From positions 27,990 to 91,989 of the forward strand of contig JBBRNR010000011.1 of NCBI GenBank assembly GCA_038230215.1: a DNA stretch of 64,000 nucleotides, in the 5' to 3' direction. Shown here one piece after another: positions 35,373-44,193 of this stretch. The notes beneath the pieces were generated by a model. The model saw nothing but the letters and a program-made list of their open reading frames with translations, ran no database searches and was not told the origin of the DNA. Made by a program: the position numbers and the translations under genes. The DNA is from DASVRZ01 sp038230215 (GTDB lineage Bacteria; Verrucomicrobiota; Verrucomicrobiia; Chthoniobacterales; DASVRZ01). Each line of letters starts with the position of its first letter. Within the stretch, counting starts at the first letter, position 1.

Positions 35373-35615
35373 TTATTTGGCTTTCTCTTCGATGTATTTG
35401 ACGACATCGCCGACGCTCTGGAGCTTTTCAGCGTCCTCATCCGGGACTTCGACATTGAATTCTTCTTCGAAAGCCATGACCAATTCCACCGTATCGAGGG
35501 AATCAGCACCGAGGTCTTCAATGAACGACGCCGAGGTGACGACTTGCTCTGGATTGACGCCGAGTTGCTCGACGATGATGTCTTTTACTTTTTCTTCGAC
35601 TGTTTTGTCCGACAT
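35373..35615 (-). CDS. acpP: Acyl carrier protein
   Basis: An 80-residue acidic helical protein carrying fatty-acyl intermediates on a phosphopantetheine arm. The attachment serine is in GADSLDTVELVMAFE (Ser about 39). Length and acidity are typical of AcpP of type II fatty acid synthesis. It is isolated here rather than beside fabD/fabG/fabF; fabF lies about 12 kb to the left. It is divergent from the Arg/Gly-rich protein gene, with about 165 bases between starts. Confidence 0.97.
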   Translation of the reverse strand: MSDKTVEEKVKDIIVEQLGVNPEQVVTSASFIEDLGADSLDTVELVMAFEEEFNVEVPDEDAEKLQSVGDVVKYIEEKAK

Positions 35616-35781
35616 GATGTTTTTTTTGGGGTATTTAAAATCTAGGGTTTAATTGGCAGGGGCTACGCTTAATAAGGAACCGGCACCTTGGCAACATATA
35701 AATTTTTGGTTTTATCATCTTTTTCGCACGCCTTTCCCGGGAATGTCCGTTAACCTCGGTGCCCCAACCTGCCTTTCCGCC

Positions 35782-37569
35782 ATGAGTGACCACGAAAATT
35801 CCACCCCTGAGCCCAATGCGCTCGACCTCCGCTTCCTGCCCTCGTGGTTGAAAGAGGAAAACAGCGCCCCCGCCAATTACGCCAATTTCGACGGGGAGGA
35901 TCGTGCCCCGCGTCGCAGTGGCCGCGATGGTGGTGGCGATTTCCGACGCGCCCCACGTCCCGCACAAGGTGGCGGAGGTCGCGATTCCGGCAATCGTGGT
36001 CCCCAGCGGCCTCCCGGCAATGGCGGAGGTCCACGACCCAGTCAGCCAGGCAATCGGCCAGCCGAAAATCGTGGTCCGCGCCGAGACTCGGGTCGTCCCG
36101 ATAACCGGGACCGCCGCAATGGACCGCCCGACCGCCGCCAGGAACAACGTCCGTCGCAGCCCGAGGAACGTCCGGCCAAGGTCGCCATCACCTTCCTGCC
36201 CGAGAATCACGCCTTGGAAAAAGTCACCGATCAACTCAAGTCGGCTCCCATCGCTTATCCGCTTTTCGGTGTCGCCAAAATGTTCCTGCAACGTCCGGAA
36301 CGTCATCACGTTGTCATCAAACCGCTGCCTGAGTCGAAGCTGTTCAAGCTGCAAAATACCTCCCATTTCGCCACCGAGCGTGGACGCCTGGAGAGCATCG
36401 CGTTTCAGGAACTCTGGAAACATTTCTTCCGTGTCGAAATGACGGAAGCCCCGGAGATTAAGGGGAATTTTACCTCCGTCGCTCGCAGTCGACTCACTGG
36501 AAAAATCTTCGGCCCGACCAATCACCACTCATTCCAGCCCGCGCTGCACAAGGAATACGAGGAACGTTTTAGCCGCCGGATGAGTTTTCAGGAATATCGC
36601 GGCAACATCGAAACCACGAACAACCCCGAAGCCGTAGAGCAGTGGAAAACGGAGTCCCGTCGTCTCGAAACTTACCACCTTATGACTCCTGCGGAACAGG
36701 CTGAGTTGTCAGCGCCGAAAGAAGAGGTCCAGTTAATCTCAGAATCCTATGTAACTCCTGAGGAAACCGTTGGAAGTGAAGTCGTTACCGAGGAAACCGT
36801 GGTCAGCACCAACGAGCTTTCCATCCATATGGATGAAACTCCCGTCGCGGACGAAACTTCTGCCGAAATTCCGACAGAAACACCTGCTGTAGAAGCACCC
36901 GCAGACGAAACGCCTGTTGCGGAAAAACCCGCCAGCAGCGGTCAGACTTTCGCCACCCGAGCCGAGGCCGAAGCTTATTTCCGCAATGAAATTCTCCCGA
37001 CTCTGATCACCGAGGTCGAATCCGAAACCATCACGGGCCAGGAAGCGCGCAACCTCAGCGACCGCCGCCTCACCGCTTCCGTCCGCCTTGCTTGGGAAGC
37101 TGAAATGCGTTATCCGCTCGGTCTGGTCAATGCGATTCGGGTCAAGTTCAACCAGCAGAACCTGCACATCTTCAAATTCAAAAAACGCGTCCTGCTCATC
37201 TCGTCGCTGAAGCCGTCGTTTCTGGATGACAAATCAGAGTCGTTGTCGGGTTCCATTCGGACCGTGTTGCAGACGATTCATGCGCATTCTGGCATTGATC
37301 GCAAAGGACTTGCAGAGAAAATCCTTGGCAACAATGTGGGCGCGACTGACGACGAGAAACTGTCCCTGAAGCATAGCCTGATCGGCGATCTTTACTGGCT
37401 CATTCGTCAAGGACACGTCATCGAATTTTCTGATGGCACCTTCGATTTGCCGATGGGCCCGAAAGCGATTCAAGCCGAAGCGGCAGCGGAAGCCAAAACG
37501 AACGCAGAAACGCCCAAGGATACTGCAACTCCGGATGAAACGTCATCTTCGACGAATCAGGAACAGTAA
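35782..37569 (+). CDS. Large protein with Arg/Gly-rich disordered N-terminus
   Basis: Not recognised as a named family. From the ATG at 35782 it is 595 residues. Residues about 35-130 are low complexity with RGG/RG/PG runs (for example RRSGRDGGGDFRR and RPDNRDRRNGPPDRR), a composition seen in RNA-binding and phase-separating proteins. A folded region follows (about 135-290, VAITFLPENHALEKV), then an acidic Thr/Glu/Pro-rich linker (about 315-385) and a second folded region (about 390-570) with AYFRNEILPTLI, then RHSL and FSDGTFDLP. No signal peptide is seen. Probably nucleic-acid-associated; this is inference from composition. Confidence 0.7.
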   Translation: MSDHENSTPEPNALDLRFLPSWLKEENSAPANYANFDGEDRAPRRSGRDGGGDFRRAPRPAQGGGGRDSGNRGPQRPPGNGGGPRPSQPGNRPAENRGPRRDSGRPDNRDRRNGPPDRRQEQRPSQPEERPAKVAITFLPENHALEKVTDQLKSAPIAYPLFGVAKMFLQRPERHHVVIKPLPESKLFKLQNTSHFATERGRLESIAFQELWKHFFRVEMTEAPEIKGNFTSVARSRLTGKIFGPTNHHSFQPALHKEYEERFSRRMSFQEYRGNIETTNNPEAVEQWKTESRRLETYHLMTPAEQAELSAPKEEVQLISESYVTPEETVGSEVVTEETVVSTNELSIHMDETPVADETSAEIPTETPAVEAPADETPVAEKPASSGQTFATRAEAEAYFRNEILPTLITEVESETITGQEARNLSDRRLTASVRLAWEAEMRYPLGLVNAIRVKFNQQNLHIFKFKKRVLLISSLKPSFLDDKSESLSGSIRTVLQTIHAHSGIDRKGLAEKILGNNVGATDDEKLSLKHSLIGDLYWLIRQGHVIEFSDGTFDLPMGPKAIQAEAAAEAKTNAETPKDTATPDETSSSTNQEQ

Positions 37570-37846
37570 CCCTGAAAAGCAGGAGATTGGAATGCAACTC
37601 GGATGCGTTTGCCAACCCCTGAATGTGCTGTCTTTGGAAAGACCAGACTGGCTCTGGAACGGACTTCTGTTTATGAAAAAGACGGAGTTCTTAAAGTTTG
37701 TCTGCGAATCCTAGAGGTGGCAGTGGCGCGGCTGTCTAAAGCAGGAAGCTTGAGAGCGATCTGACAAAGGTAAGAACGAGCCTCTCCACCTCTACTTTGG
37801 GGAAGAACTGGACTCCTTCTTCCAAATCTCGTTTTCTTGGCGTTCT
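37570..37846. other. Intergenic region with no convincing gene
   Basis: Holds two short overlapping frames. One, 37592-37714, 40 codons, has a good ribosome binding site AGGAGA five bases before its ATG (MQLGCVCQPLNV). The other, 37603-37764, 53 codons, has none. Neither resembles a known protein. There is no clear terminator hairpin for the preceding gene. The short AGGAGA-led frame is the only element that might be real. Confidence 0.3.
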
Positions 37847-38965
37847 TTGAGAGTCCTCATCACCAACACCTCCCTCCACCGGCGCGGCGGCTCGCAAACC
37901 TTCGTGCGCGATCTGGCCCGCGATCTGCAAAGCCTCGGTCACGTCGTCATGGCCTACACGAGCAGCTTGAAAGAAGGCGAGCGACTCCTCGAAAGCGACG
38001 TCGTCCCCGTAACCACAGACCTCGCCAACCTCCCGATGCCGCCGGACATCATTCATGCCCAGCATCACCTCGAAGCCATGACCGCCCTGACAGCGCTGCC
38101 CGGCGTGCCTGCGATCTATCATTGCCACGGTGCAGTCTGGCGCGAATGCGTGCCGAAACACCCGCGCATTTATCGTTATCTCGCCATGTCGCGGACACTG
38201 GCAGAACGCATGACGATCGAGTCAAACATCGCTCCCGCCGACGTGGATGTCTTCCTGAATGGCGTCGACCCGAGGCTGTTTCCTAACATTCGCCAGCTTC
38301 CGGAAACGCCACGGCGCGCGGTCTTTTACAGTCGCGTTCATGATGCAGACAGCGCCACCGTGCAGGCGGCGCAGACGGCCACGTCGGCAGCCGGAATCGA
38401 GTTGGATTTGATTGGCCAGCTCTTCGGAAACTATATCTACGATCCGGAAATCGTCCTGCCCAACTACGATGTCGTCTTTGCCTCGGGACGTTCTGCCATC
38501 GAGGCGCTGGCCTGTGGTTGCGCCGTGATCGTGCTCGGACAAACGAGTTGCGGAGAAATGGTAATGCCGGAAAACTTCGACCGTTTTCGACAGGTGAATT
38601 TCTCCATCGCCGTCAATTCGCCGCCGCCGTCAGCTGAGGAAATCACGCACGAATTGCAGCGTTATTCCCCCACCCGCTGCGCCGAGGTCACAAGCCGGTT
38701 GCGAGTGGAGGCCGACTGCCGCAAATCCATCGATTCGTTAGTGAAAATCTACGATCAAGTTATCGCCCAGCATCAGGCGCACGAGACCGATCATCGCGAG
38801 GAAGTGCTAGCGATCTCGCGTTACTTGCGAAGGCTCGTGCCGCTGATTAAAAACACGGACGAGTTGCAGAAGAATGATGGCCTCCCCGCGTCGCAAGCCA
38901 GCGCTGCGCTGGAACTGCAAGCACAGCTAACATTGGTCATGAAGCAGTTTACCAAGCCACACTAA
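37847..38965 (+). CDS. Glycosyltransferase-like protein, tandem copy 1
   Basis: A 372-residue GT-B type protein starting at a TTG; the ATG-started paralogue downstream begins with the same residues (MRVLITN), which supports this start. The N-terminal loop is RRGGSQTFVRDLARDLQSLG. A donor-side region includes FASGRSAIEALACGCAVIVLG. It shares very similar segments with the next gene, including PENFDRFRQVNFSIAVNSPP. The two are separated by 5 bases and are probably a duplication. Donor and acceptor are unknown. The block of three such genes suggests cell-surface polysaccharide or protein glycosylation. Confidence 0.8.
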   Translation: MRVLITNTSLHRRGGSQTFVRDLARDLQSLGHVVMAYTSSLKEGERLLESDVVPVTTDLANLPMPPDIIHAQHHLEAMTALTALPGVPAIYHCHGAVWRECVPKHPRIYRYLAMSRTLAERMTIESNIAPADVDVFLNGVDPRLFPNIRQLPETPRRAVFYSRVHDADSATVQAAQTATSAAGIELDLIGQLFGNYIYDPEIVLPNYDVVFASGRSAIEALACGCAVIVLGQTSCGEMVMPENFDRFRQVNFSIAVNSPPPSAEEITHELQRYSPTRCAEVTSRLRVEADCRKSIDSLVKIYDQVIAQHQAHETDHREEVLAISRYLRRLVPLIKNTDELQKNDGLPASQASAALELQAQLTLVMKQFTKPH

Positions 38966-38970
38966 CTCCC

Positions 38971-40080
38971 ATGCGGGTGCTTATAACGAATAACACCCTG
39001 CGCGTGCGCGGTGGCGCTGAATCCTTCGTGCGCGATCTCGTCGGCGACCTGCAAAACTGCGGTCACACGGCGATGTTTTATAGCACCGATACTGAGGAAG
39101 CGGAGCATCTCGCTGTCGGCGATATTATACAAGCCGTCGATGACTTGGAGAAATTACCGGAGCAGCCAGACATTATTCACGCCCAACACCACATGGATGC
39201 GATGACGGCGCTCACTGCGTTTCCTAACATTCCAGCGATCTACCATTGTCACGGCGCGGTCTGGCGCGAGAGCGTGCCGAGGCATCCACGCATCCACCAT
39301 TATCTGGCCATGTCGCGCACGCTGCGGGAGAGGATGATAATTGAATTCAATCTGGCTCCTAACAACGTCGATGTTTTCCTAAATGGCGTCGATCCACGGA
39401 GATTTTGCAAGGTTAGGAAACTTCCCCAACAGCCCCGACGGGGACTTTTTTACAATAAAGTTTCTCACCGAAAAAGCCCGACCGCACGGGCTGTCGAGAG
39501 CGCCGCCGCCGACTTCGGAATCGAGTTGGATTGGATAGGACGCAATTTTGAAAGGATGATCGGCGACCCGGAAAACGTCCTTCCTAACTATGATGTCGTC
39601 TTCGCCTCGGGACGCTCCGCCATCGAGGCGCTGGCCTGTGGTTGCGCGGTGGTAATTCTGGGCCGGACGAGTTGCGGAGAAATGGTGATGCCGGAAAACT
39701 TTGATCGTTTTCGCCAGGTAAATTTTTCCATAGCGGTGAACTCGCCGCCGCCCTCGGCGGACGAAATTTCGCGCCAGCTTCGGCACTTTTCTCCAGAACG
39801 ATGCAAGCTCGTGACGGAGCGGATACGTATCGAAGCCGACTCACGCACAGAAGTGCGGACTTTGATCGAAATCTACGAGCGCGTGATTGAGCAGCACAGG
39901 ACGACAAAAATTGACGCGAGGGAGGAGCTTCTAGCACTCTCGCACTACATGCGACGGTTGGTTCCATTGGTTAGGATTACAGATGAACTCCAAATGCAAA
40001 ATGGCATTCACGCCACTAGAACTGGCGTTGTCCATCAGCTTCTAACTCAAATGGAAACAGTTAAACGCGTACTAGCATAG
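38971..40080 (+). CDS. Glycosyltransferase-like protein, tandem copy 2
   Basis: A 369-residue paralogue of the preceding gene, with ATG start MRVLITNNTLRVRGGAESF. The central region (VFASGRSAIEALACGCAVVILG) is almost identical, also at the DNA level over about 170 bases, while N-terminal and C-terminal parts differ more (for example LRVRGGAESF against LHRRGGSQTF). This pattern fits duplication followed by divergence, or gene conversion of the middle. It is followed 5 bases later by a third gene of related type. Confidence 0.8.
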   Translation: MRVLITNNTLRVRGGAESFVRDLVGDLQNCGHTAMFYSTDTEEAEHLAVGDIIQAVDDLEKLPEQPDIIHAQHHMDAMTALTAFPNIPAIYHCHGAVWRESVPRHPRIHHYLAMSRTLRERMIIEFNLAPNNVDVFLNGVDPRRFCKVRKLPQQPRRGLFYNKVSHRKSPTARAVESAAADFGIELDWIGRNFERMIGDPENVLPNYDVVFASGRSAIEALACGCAVVILGRTSCGEMVMPENFDRFRQVNFSIAVNSPPPSADEISRQLRHFSPERCKLVTERIRIEADSRTEVRTLIEIYERVIEQHRTTKIDAREELLALSHYMRRLVPLVRITDELQMQNGIHATRTGVVHQLLTQMETVKRVLA

Positions 40081-40085
40081 GCATT

Positions 40086-41585
40086 ATGAAAGACCTGATC
40101 CATTCCAGTCCGCTGCGGGAGCTCAGCCGCCAGATGAGCAAACTTCGGGACCAACCTGGAATCGGGGCGCGCTGCCTTGGCGTGCCCAGCTTCGACGCGC
40201 AACTTTATCAGATCGGCCAGGAATGGAGGGCAGTTCATGCGGAGGAGGTCGGGCGGATATCCGATGCGCAGGGAAAATGCGACGTTTATCTCGCAACACA
40301 GCTCTTTCCTTTTGGAGGTCATACTCCGTTGATCGGCGACTTCGTAGAGGCACTCGGAAACACAATCGAGTCGCATTTGATTGTGACAAACATTCTCCAG
40401 CTCAACGAGTCGCCGCTGCCAGAAAGCATCCAGTCGCGCACCCGCATTGGGCCGGAAAAAACGACGTTTCTAACCAGCGCGTCATTCGAGGAGCGCCTCG
40501 ACGAGTTGCTTCGCATTCTCCTAACCTTAAGGCCGCAGCGACTCTTTTTATTCCACCACCCGCACGATCCGCTGGCGGTCGCCGCTTGCCAGCCGTGGAT
40601 CGCCACGCAGCGCATTTTGGTGCATCATTCGGACAGCATGCCCAGCTTCGGACTTTTCCTTCCCGGTGTGCAAGTTATCGACCTTAATCCCACCGCCTCC
40701 TCTGTTACGCGATTCCTCGGGCTGCAGTCCCATCTGCTTTTGCTCACATCGCCTGATCCGGGACCACGCCCGGTGGGTTTTCTCACCCGGGGAAACCTCG
40801 TCACCGCCACCTGCGGAGGCCCTTCCAAATACCAACGGTTGCATGCGCACAGCTATGCGGAGATCGTGGCCGTGATCCTGCGCAACACCGGCGGCTGGCA
40901 CTATCATGTGGGTAAACTGGGCAACAAAATGCTCGCAAATATCCAGCGCGTTCTCACCCGGGAAAATATTCCCGAGGAGCGGTTTGTTTACGTCGAATGG
41001 GTGCCGTCGCTCAGTGCTTTTCTATGGGAGCAGGCGTGCGACGTTTACTTTTCCTCGTTCCCTGTGAATGGCGCCCGGACTAATGCCGAGGTGCTGGCCT
41101 CGGCCACGCCGCATCTGCGTTATTCAGAGCGACCGGAGCGAGCTTTGATGGGCTGCGGAAGCGAGATTCCAGGAGGACTCACCTGGAGCACGCCGGAGAA
41201 TTTGGCAGTGATTTTGCGCGAGGTTAGAAATAGCGAAACCCTTGAAACATTGTCCGGCCAGATGCGGCTCGCCTATGAAAAAGCGCATCATCCACGCGTC
41301 TTCGCCGAGACGCTGGAAAATATTCTCGCGGGAAAACATCCACCCGAGGAAGTGGAGCTCGAACGCGACAAACGCGCTCTTCAACTTATTCTGAAAACGG
41401 TCATCCACACGCAGCAAGCATCCTGGCTAGCGCAGGACCTGGCTACGACCCAGTTAGAAACGACTCACACTCGACTCACCGAAACGTTCAACAAGAAACT
41501 AACCAAACTCGAATCGGAAAACGAGCGCCGTGGAAAAGGCCGCGGATTGCGTGCCCTCCTCTGGCGCTGGCTGACGAGACGGTAA
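40086..41585 (+). CDS. Glycosyltransferase-like hypothetical protein
   Basis: A 499-residue protein not assigned to a named family. The first half reads like a GT-B N-terminal domain (CDVYLATQLFPFGGHTPLIGDFVEAL; LFLFHHPHDPLAVAAC), and the second half has VEWVPSLSAFLWEQACDVYFSSFPVNGARTNAEVLAS, a typical donor-region arrangement. The C-terminus is a coiled coil (about 450-490) ending in a basic tail GLRALLWRWLTRR, a possible membrane-associated anchor. It is the last gene of a tight three-gene run and ends just before the convergent mpl-like gene (2-base gap). Confidence 0.65.
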   Translation: MKDLIHSSPLRELSRQMSKLRDQPGIGARCLGVPSFDAQLYQIGQEWRAVHAEEVGRISDAQGKCDVYLATQLFPFGGHTPLIGDFVEALGNTIESHLIVTNILQLNESPLPESIQSRTRIGPEKTTFLTSASFEERLDELLRILLTLRPQRLFLFHHPHDPLAVAACQPWIATQRILVHHSDSMPSFGLFLPGVQVIDLNPTASSVTRFLGLQSHLLLLTSPDPGPRPVGFLTRGNLVTATCGGPSKYQRLHAHSYAEIVAVILRNTGGWHYHVGKLGNKMLANIQRVLTRENIPEERFVYVEWVPSLSAFLWEQACDVYFSSFPVNGARTNAEVLASATPHLRYSERPERALMGCGSEIPGGLTWSTPENLAVILREVRNSETLETLSGQMRLAYEKAHHPRVFAETLENILAGKHPPEEVELERDKRALQLILKTVIHTQQASWLAQDLATTQLETTHTRLTETFNKKLTKLESENERRGKGRGLRALLWRWLTRR

Positions 41586-41587
41586 AT

Positions 41588-43063
41588 TTACGAAATAGAA
41601 ATCGGACTGCAGCCGCGCTTTTTCATAGTTAGCAGGGCATTTTCCACAAAGGCTTTTTGAGCCGCCGCCTGCTCAGACATCGAGACGAGAATGACGTCGC
41701 CGGGTAGAAGTTCCAAAACGAGACTTTCCTCCGTGAGCGGCTTCAACACGGTCACGTCAGTTCCGTAAGCGGCGAGATCATTGGCGAGTGAGTCGGTGCA
41801 AAACGGGGAGTTTTCCCAAGTTTGTTTGCGCTGCGATTTGTGCTCGTAGGCGGCGACGATGATGACCTTGTCGAAACCCGCCAGCGCCTTGGGCAAATCC
41901 TGTTGATAGACCCAGTCCTTGCCGCCGGTGGCGCGGGGTTGAATGATGGAAACCACGCGGCGTCCTGGGTGGCGCTGGCGCAAGGCGTGCACGAGTCCGG
42001 CCAGCGAGACGGGATGCGACGCCTTGTCGTAGATCACACTGCAACTCCCGATCTTTTTTTCTTCCTGCCGATTGCTGACGCCGCGAAAGGTTAGGAGCGC
42101 GGCGGCGCATTCCAGCGGAGTCAGGCCCCAATGAGCGGCAGCGGCGGCAGCCATGGCGGCGTTGCGGATGTTCATGAGGCCGCAGAGGGGCAGGGTGAAG
42201 TTAGTCTCCATGAAACGGAAGGAAGACCGCTGCGGATCAAACTCGATGCCGGTGATGCGATGCGTGGCCGATTTCCCGGTGCCTACGGTGATCACGCGGC
42301 TGGCGGCCGTGGCGGCCAAAGTGGCGGAATGGGGGTCGTCCTCGGAAAGAATCAGGCAGCCGTGGACCGGCAGCAGCGCGGTGAGACTCGCAAAGACGGC
42401 GACGAGATCCTCTACTGTGGGATACAGATCGGGGTGGTCCTCGATGATGTTAGTTATCAGCGCGATCTCCGGCGAATAATGAAGAAATTTGGGCCGCGAA
42501 TCGTGAAAGCAGGAGGCGTATTCGTCGCCTTCCAGAACGGTGAACTGCGTTCCGGCGAAACGAGCGGGCATTTCGAGGTTTTTGGCGAGTCCGCCGATGA
42601 GATAGTCGGGCAGGCGTCCGGTGGCCTCCAGAATCCAGGTGAGCATGGCGGTGGTGGTCGTTTTTCCGACGCCGCCTGCAACGACGGCGTTGCGGGAATT
42701 CTGTAGAAACTGTCCGTGCAAAAATTCTGGGAAGGACTGGAATGGGATGCTTTTTCCTATGCTATGCTGCAGTTCGGGGTTGTCCTCCGAGACGCGTTTG
42801 CCGACGATTACGAGCGCGGTGTCAGCCGGGATGTTTTTAACGCTGTAGGGCGTGCTCACCGGCACGGACGCCGTCTCCAGAAACTCCCTCATCGGAGGGT
42901 AATGCGCTTCGTCGGAGCCGGTGATTTTCCAGCCTTCCCTGGCGAGGGCGGCTGCGATTCCTCCCATGGCTTTGCCACAAATACCGATGAAGTGGATTGG
43001 GGGTTTTTGCTGGAAAAGCACGAAAGCGAAATAGGGAGCCCGGTGAAAAAAGTCCAGTCTCAA
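41588..43063 (-). CDS. mpl: UDP-N-acetylmuramate:peptide ligase, Mpl/MurC type
   Basis: Mur-ligase-family protein of 491 residues. The N-terminal Rossmann region is IHFIGICGKAMGGIAAALAREGW. The P-loop reads AGGVGKTTTT; the usual Mur motif is GTHGKT, so the conserved Thr and His are replaced by Gly and Val. The stretch EGDEYASCFHDSRPKF and ITNIIEDHPDLYP matches Mpl-type muropeptide ligases, which recycle murein tripeptide. A GTG at 43021 is an alternative start (the hydrophobic lead FFHRAPYFAFV is odd for this family). Mpl is preferred over MurC, but catalytic competence should be considered open. Confidence 0.75.
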   Translation of the reverse strand: MRLDFFHRAPYFAFVLFQQKPPIHFIGICGKAMGGIAAALAREGWKITGSDEAHYPPMREFLETASVPVSTPYSVKNIPADTALVIVGKRVSEDNPELQHSIGKSIPFQSFPEFLHGQFLQNSRNAVVAGGVGKTTTTAMLTWILEATGRLPDYLIGGLAKNLEMPARFAGTQFTVLEGDEYASCFHDSRPKFLHYSPEIALITNIIEDHPDLYPTVEDLVAVFASLTALLPVHGCLILSEDDPHSATLAATAASRVITVGTGKSATHRITGIEFDPQRSSFRFMETNFTLPLCGLMNIRNAAMAAAAAAHWGLTPLECAAALLTFRGVSNRQEEKKIGSCSVIYDKASHPVSLAGLVHALRQRHPGRRVVSIIQPRATGGKDWVYQQDLPKALAGFDKVIIVAAYEHKSQRKQTWENSPFCTDSLANDLAAYGTDVTVLKPLTEESLVLELLPGDVILVSMSEQAAAQKAFVENALLTMKKRGCSPISIS

Positions 43064-43133
43064 TCCCTTCTAAGTCGAGTCTCCGAGAGTGGGCTAAAGG
43101 TGGATGATGCCTTTCTCCCGGGTAGGTTGGGCG

Positions 43134-43532
43134 CTATTTGCCGGGGCGGTGCAGCACGCCTTTTAGCAGGCCGCCCAGGCGGGAGGCCAGGGTGGCTTTG
43201 GCGGGCGCAGGCTTTTCGTGAGGAGCTTCCAAGGGCGGCTCGACGGGAGTTTTCGCGGTCAGCACGAAGGCACATGTGACGGGGCCAAAAGCAAGGATGT
43301 CGCCATCGCGCAGTTCGGATTCGCTAATGCGGTTGCCGTTTACCCTCGTGCCGTTGGACGAACCCAGATCGCGCACTTGCCAGGTTTCACCTAAGAGGCG
43401 GATCTCGACGTGCAGGCCAGAAACTCCATCGTCGGTGATGACAATGTCATTGGTGGCACCGCGGCCGACTGTGACGCCGTCTGGGTTGAGGTCATGGGGA
43501 ATTGTATCGCCCTGAATGAGGAGCTGAGCCAT
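43134..43532 (-). CDS. FHA-domain protein
   Basis: A 132-residue protein that is almost entirely a forkhead-associated domain, which binds phosphothreonine peptides. Seen: VGRGATNDIVI (core Arg-containing loop), GLHVEIR and DLGSSNGTRVNG. After the domain comes a short basic Ala/Pro-rich tail (HEKPAPAKATLASRLGGLLKGVLHR). The frame stays open upstream to 43931, giving a possible 265-residue form whose N-terminus would be the basic heptads encoded by the adjacent 21-bp array. The ATG at 43532 (MAQLLIQGD) matches an FHA N-terminus and is preferred. No Ser/Thr kinase is in the window. Confidence 0.8.
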   Translation of the reverse strand: MAQLLIQGDTIPHDLNPDGVTVGRGATNDIVITDDGVSGLHVEIRLLGETWQVRDLGSSNGTRVNGNRISESELRDGDILAFGPVTCAFVLTAKTPVEPPLEAPHEKPAPAKATLASRLGGLLKGVLHRPGK

Positions 43533-43650
43533 GCATGGAAACTGTCCAATAAGCGCCCCGACAGCAAGGGAAAAGACGGGCGGGGTATCTGAATCTCTTG
43601 CCGAGACGCGGAGGGAGCCATCTGAGGAACGGAATGCTGCAAGTCGCTCG

Positions 43651-43882
43651 GGATCAAGCAGATTCAACAAACGGACCGGTCTTTTTCCCAAACGGACCGG
43701 CGGCTGGGTGAAAAGGATCGGGCGTTTCGCTAGTCGGATCGGGCGTTTCGTTGGTCGGATCAGGCGTTTCGCAAAACGGACTGGTCGCGGAGTTAAAAGG
43801 AGCGGTCTTGTCGCGGAGCGGACAAGCGGCGCAGCCAAAAGGACCGGGCGTTGCACACGGCGGAGTAGTCGAATGAGCCAAA
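43651..43882. repeat. Degenerate tandem array, exact 21-bp period, 10-11 units
   Basis: Ten consecutive 21-bp units in exact phase from 43673 to 43882, each beginning GGA, with a core near GGAYCGGKCGTTTCG; a further unit at 43651-43672 is one base longer. The best-matching neighbours are 43715-43735, 43736-43756 and 43757-43777. On the + strand the heptapeptide is KRTGRFA-like (11 copies, within an open frame 43531-43965). On the minus strand one frame gives KRPIRLA-like repeats in phase with the FHA gene, another ETPDPTN-like ones. The sequence is unrelated to the array at 9014-9286 although the period is identical. Confidence 0.88.
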
Positions 43883-44193
43883 AGAGCGGTCCGGCGGGCA
43901 CACATCGCCGTGATCGGGGGTTATTTATCAAATCTTGGCTCCGCAGACGAAAACGATGGAGGTAAACATTTAGGACCCGGCAGATTTCCAGTCGGGGACA
44001 GTTCTTAAGAAGGAGTTAGCTAAGCCTCTGCGTTCAAAATTGAAAAATCTTGCGAGACGATTGATCCCTGCTTTACTCGTGTTTGCCAGCCAAATAATCT
44101 TGCGATCCTCATGATATCTAATTCATATTTTGAGTTAAAATTTCTCTGTTCACACAGAAACCGCGGCATCTTTCCCCACCAATTTCCCGACCT
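43883..44193. other. Non-coding region before the sugar ABC operon
   Basis: No gene is visible. About 44030-44160 is strongly AT-rich (for example CATATTTTGAGTTAAAAT), in contrast to the GC-rich array just to the left, and is the probable promoter region of the downstream permease gene. I cannot pick a unique -35/-10 pair. Confidence 0.4.

Noticed and set aside
43651..43882. CRISPR or ERIC/REP-type element
   Set aside because: No spacer structure; units are contiguous and degenerate, with no dyad core of REP type.
43533..43931. N-terminal heptad extension of the FHA protein as the default start
   Set aside because: The ATG at 43532 fits the FHA domain better; the extension is composed of array-derived repeats. 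Noted as an alternative only.
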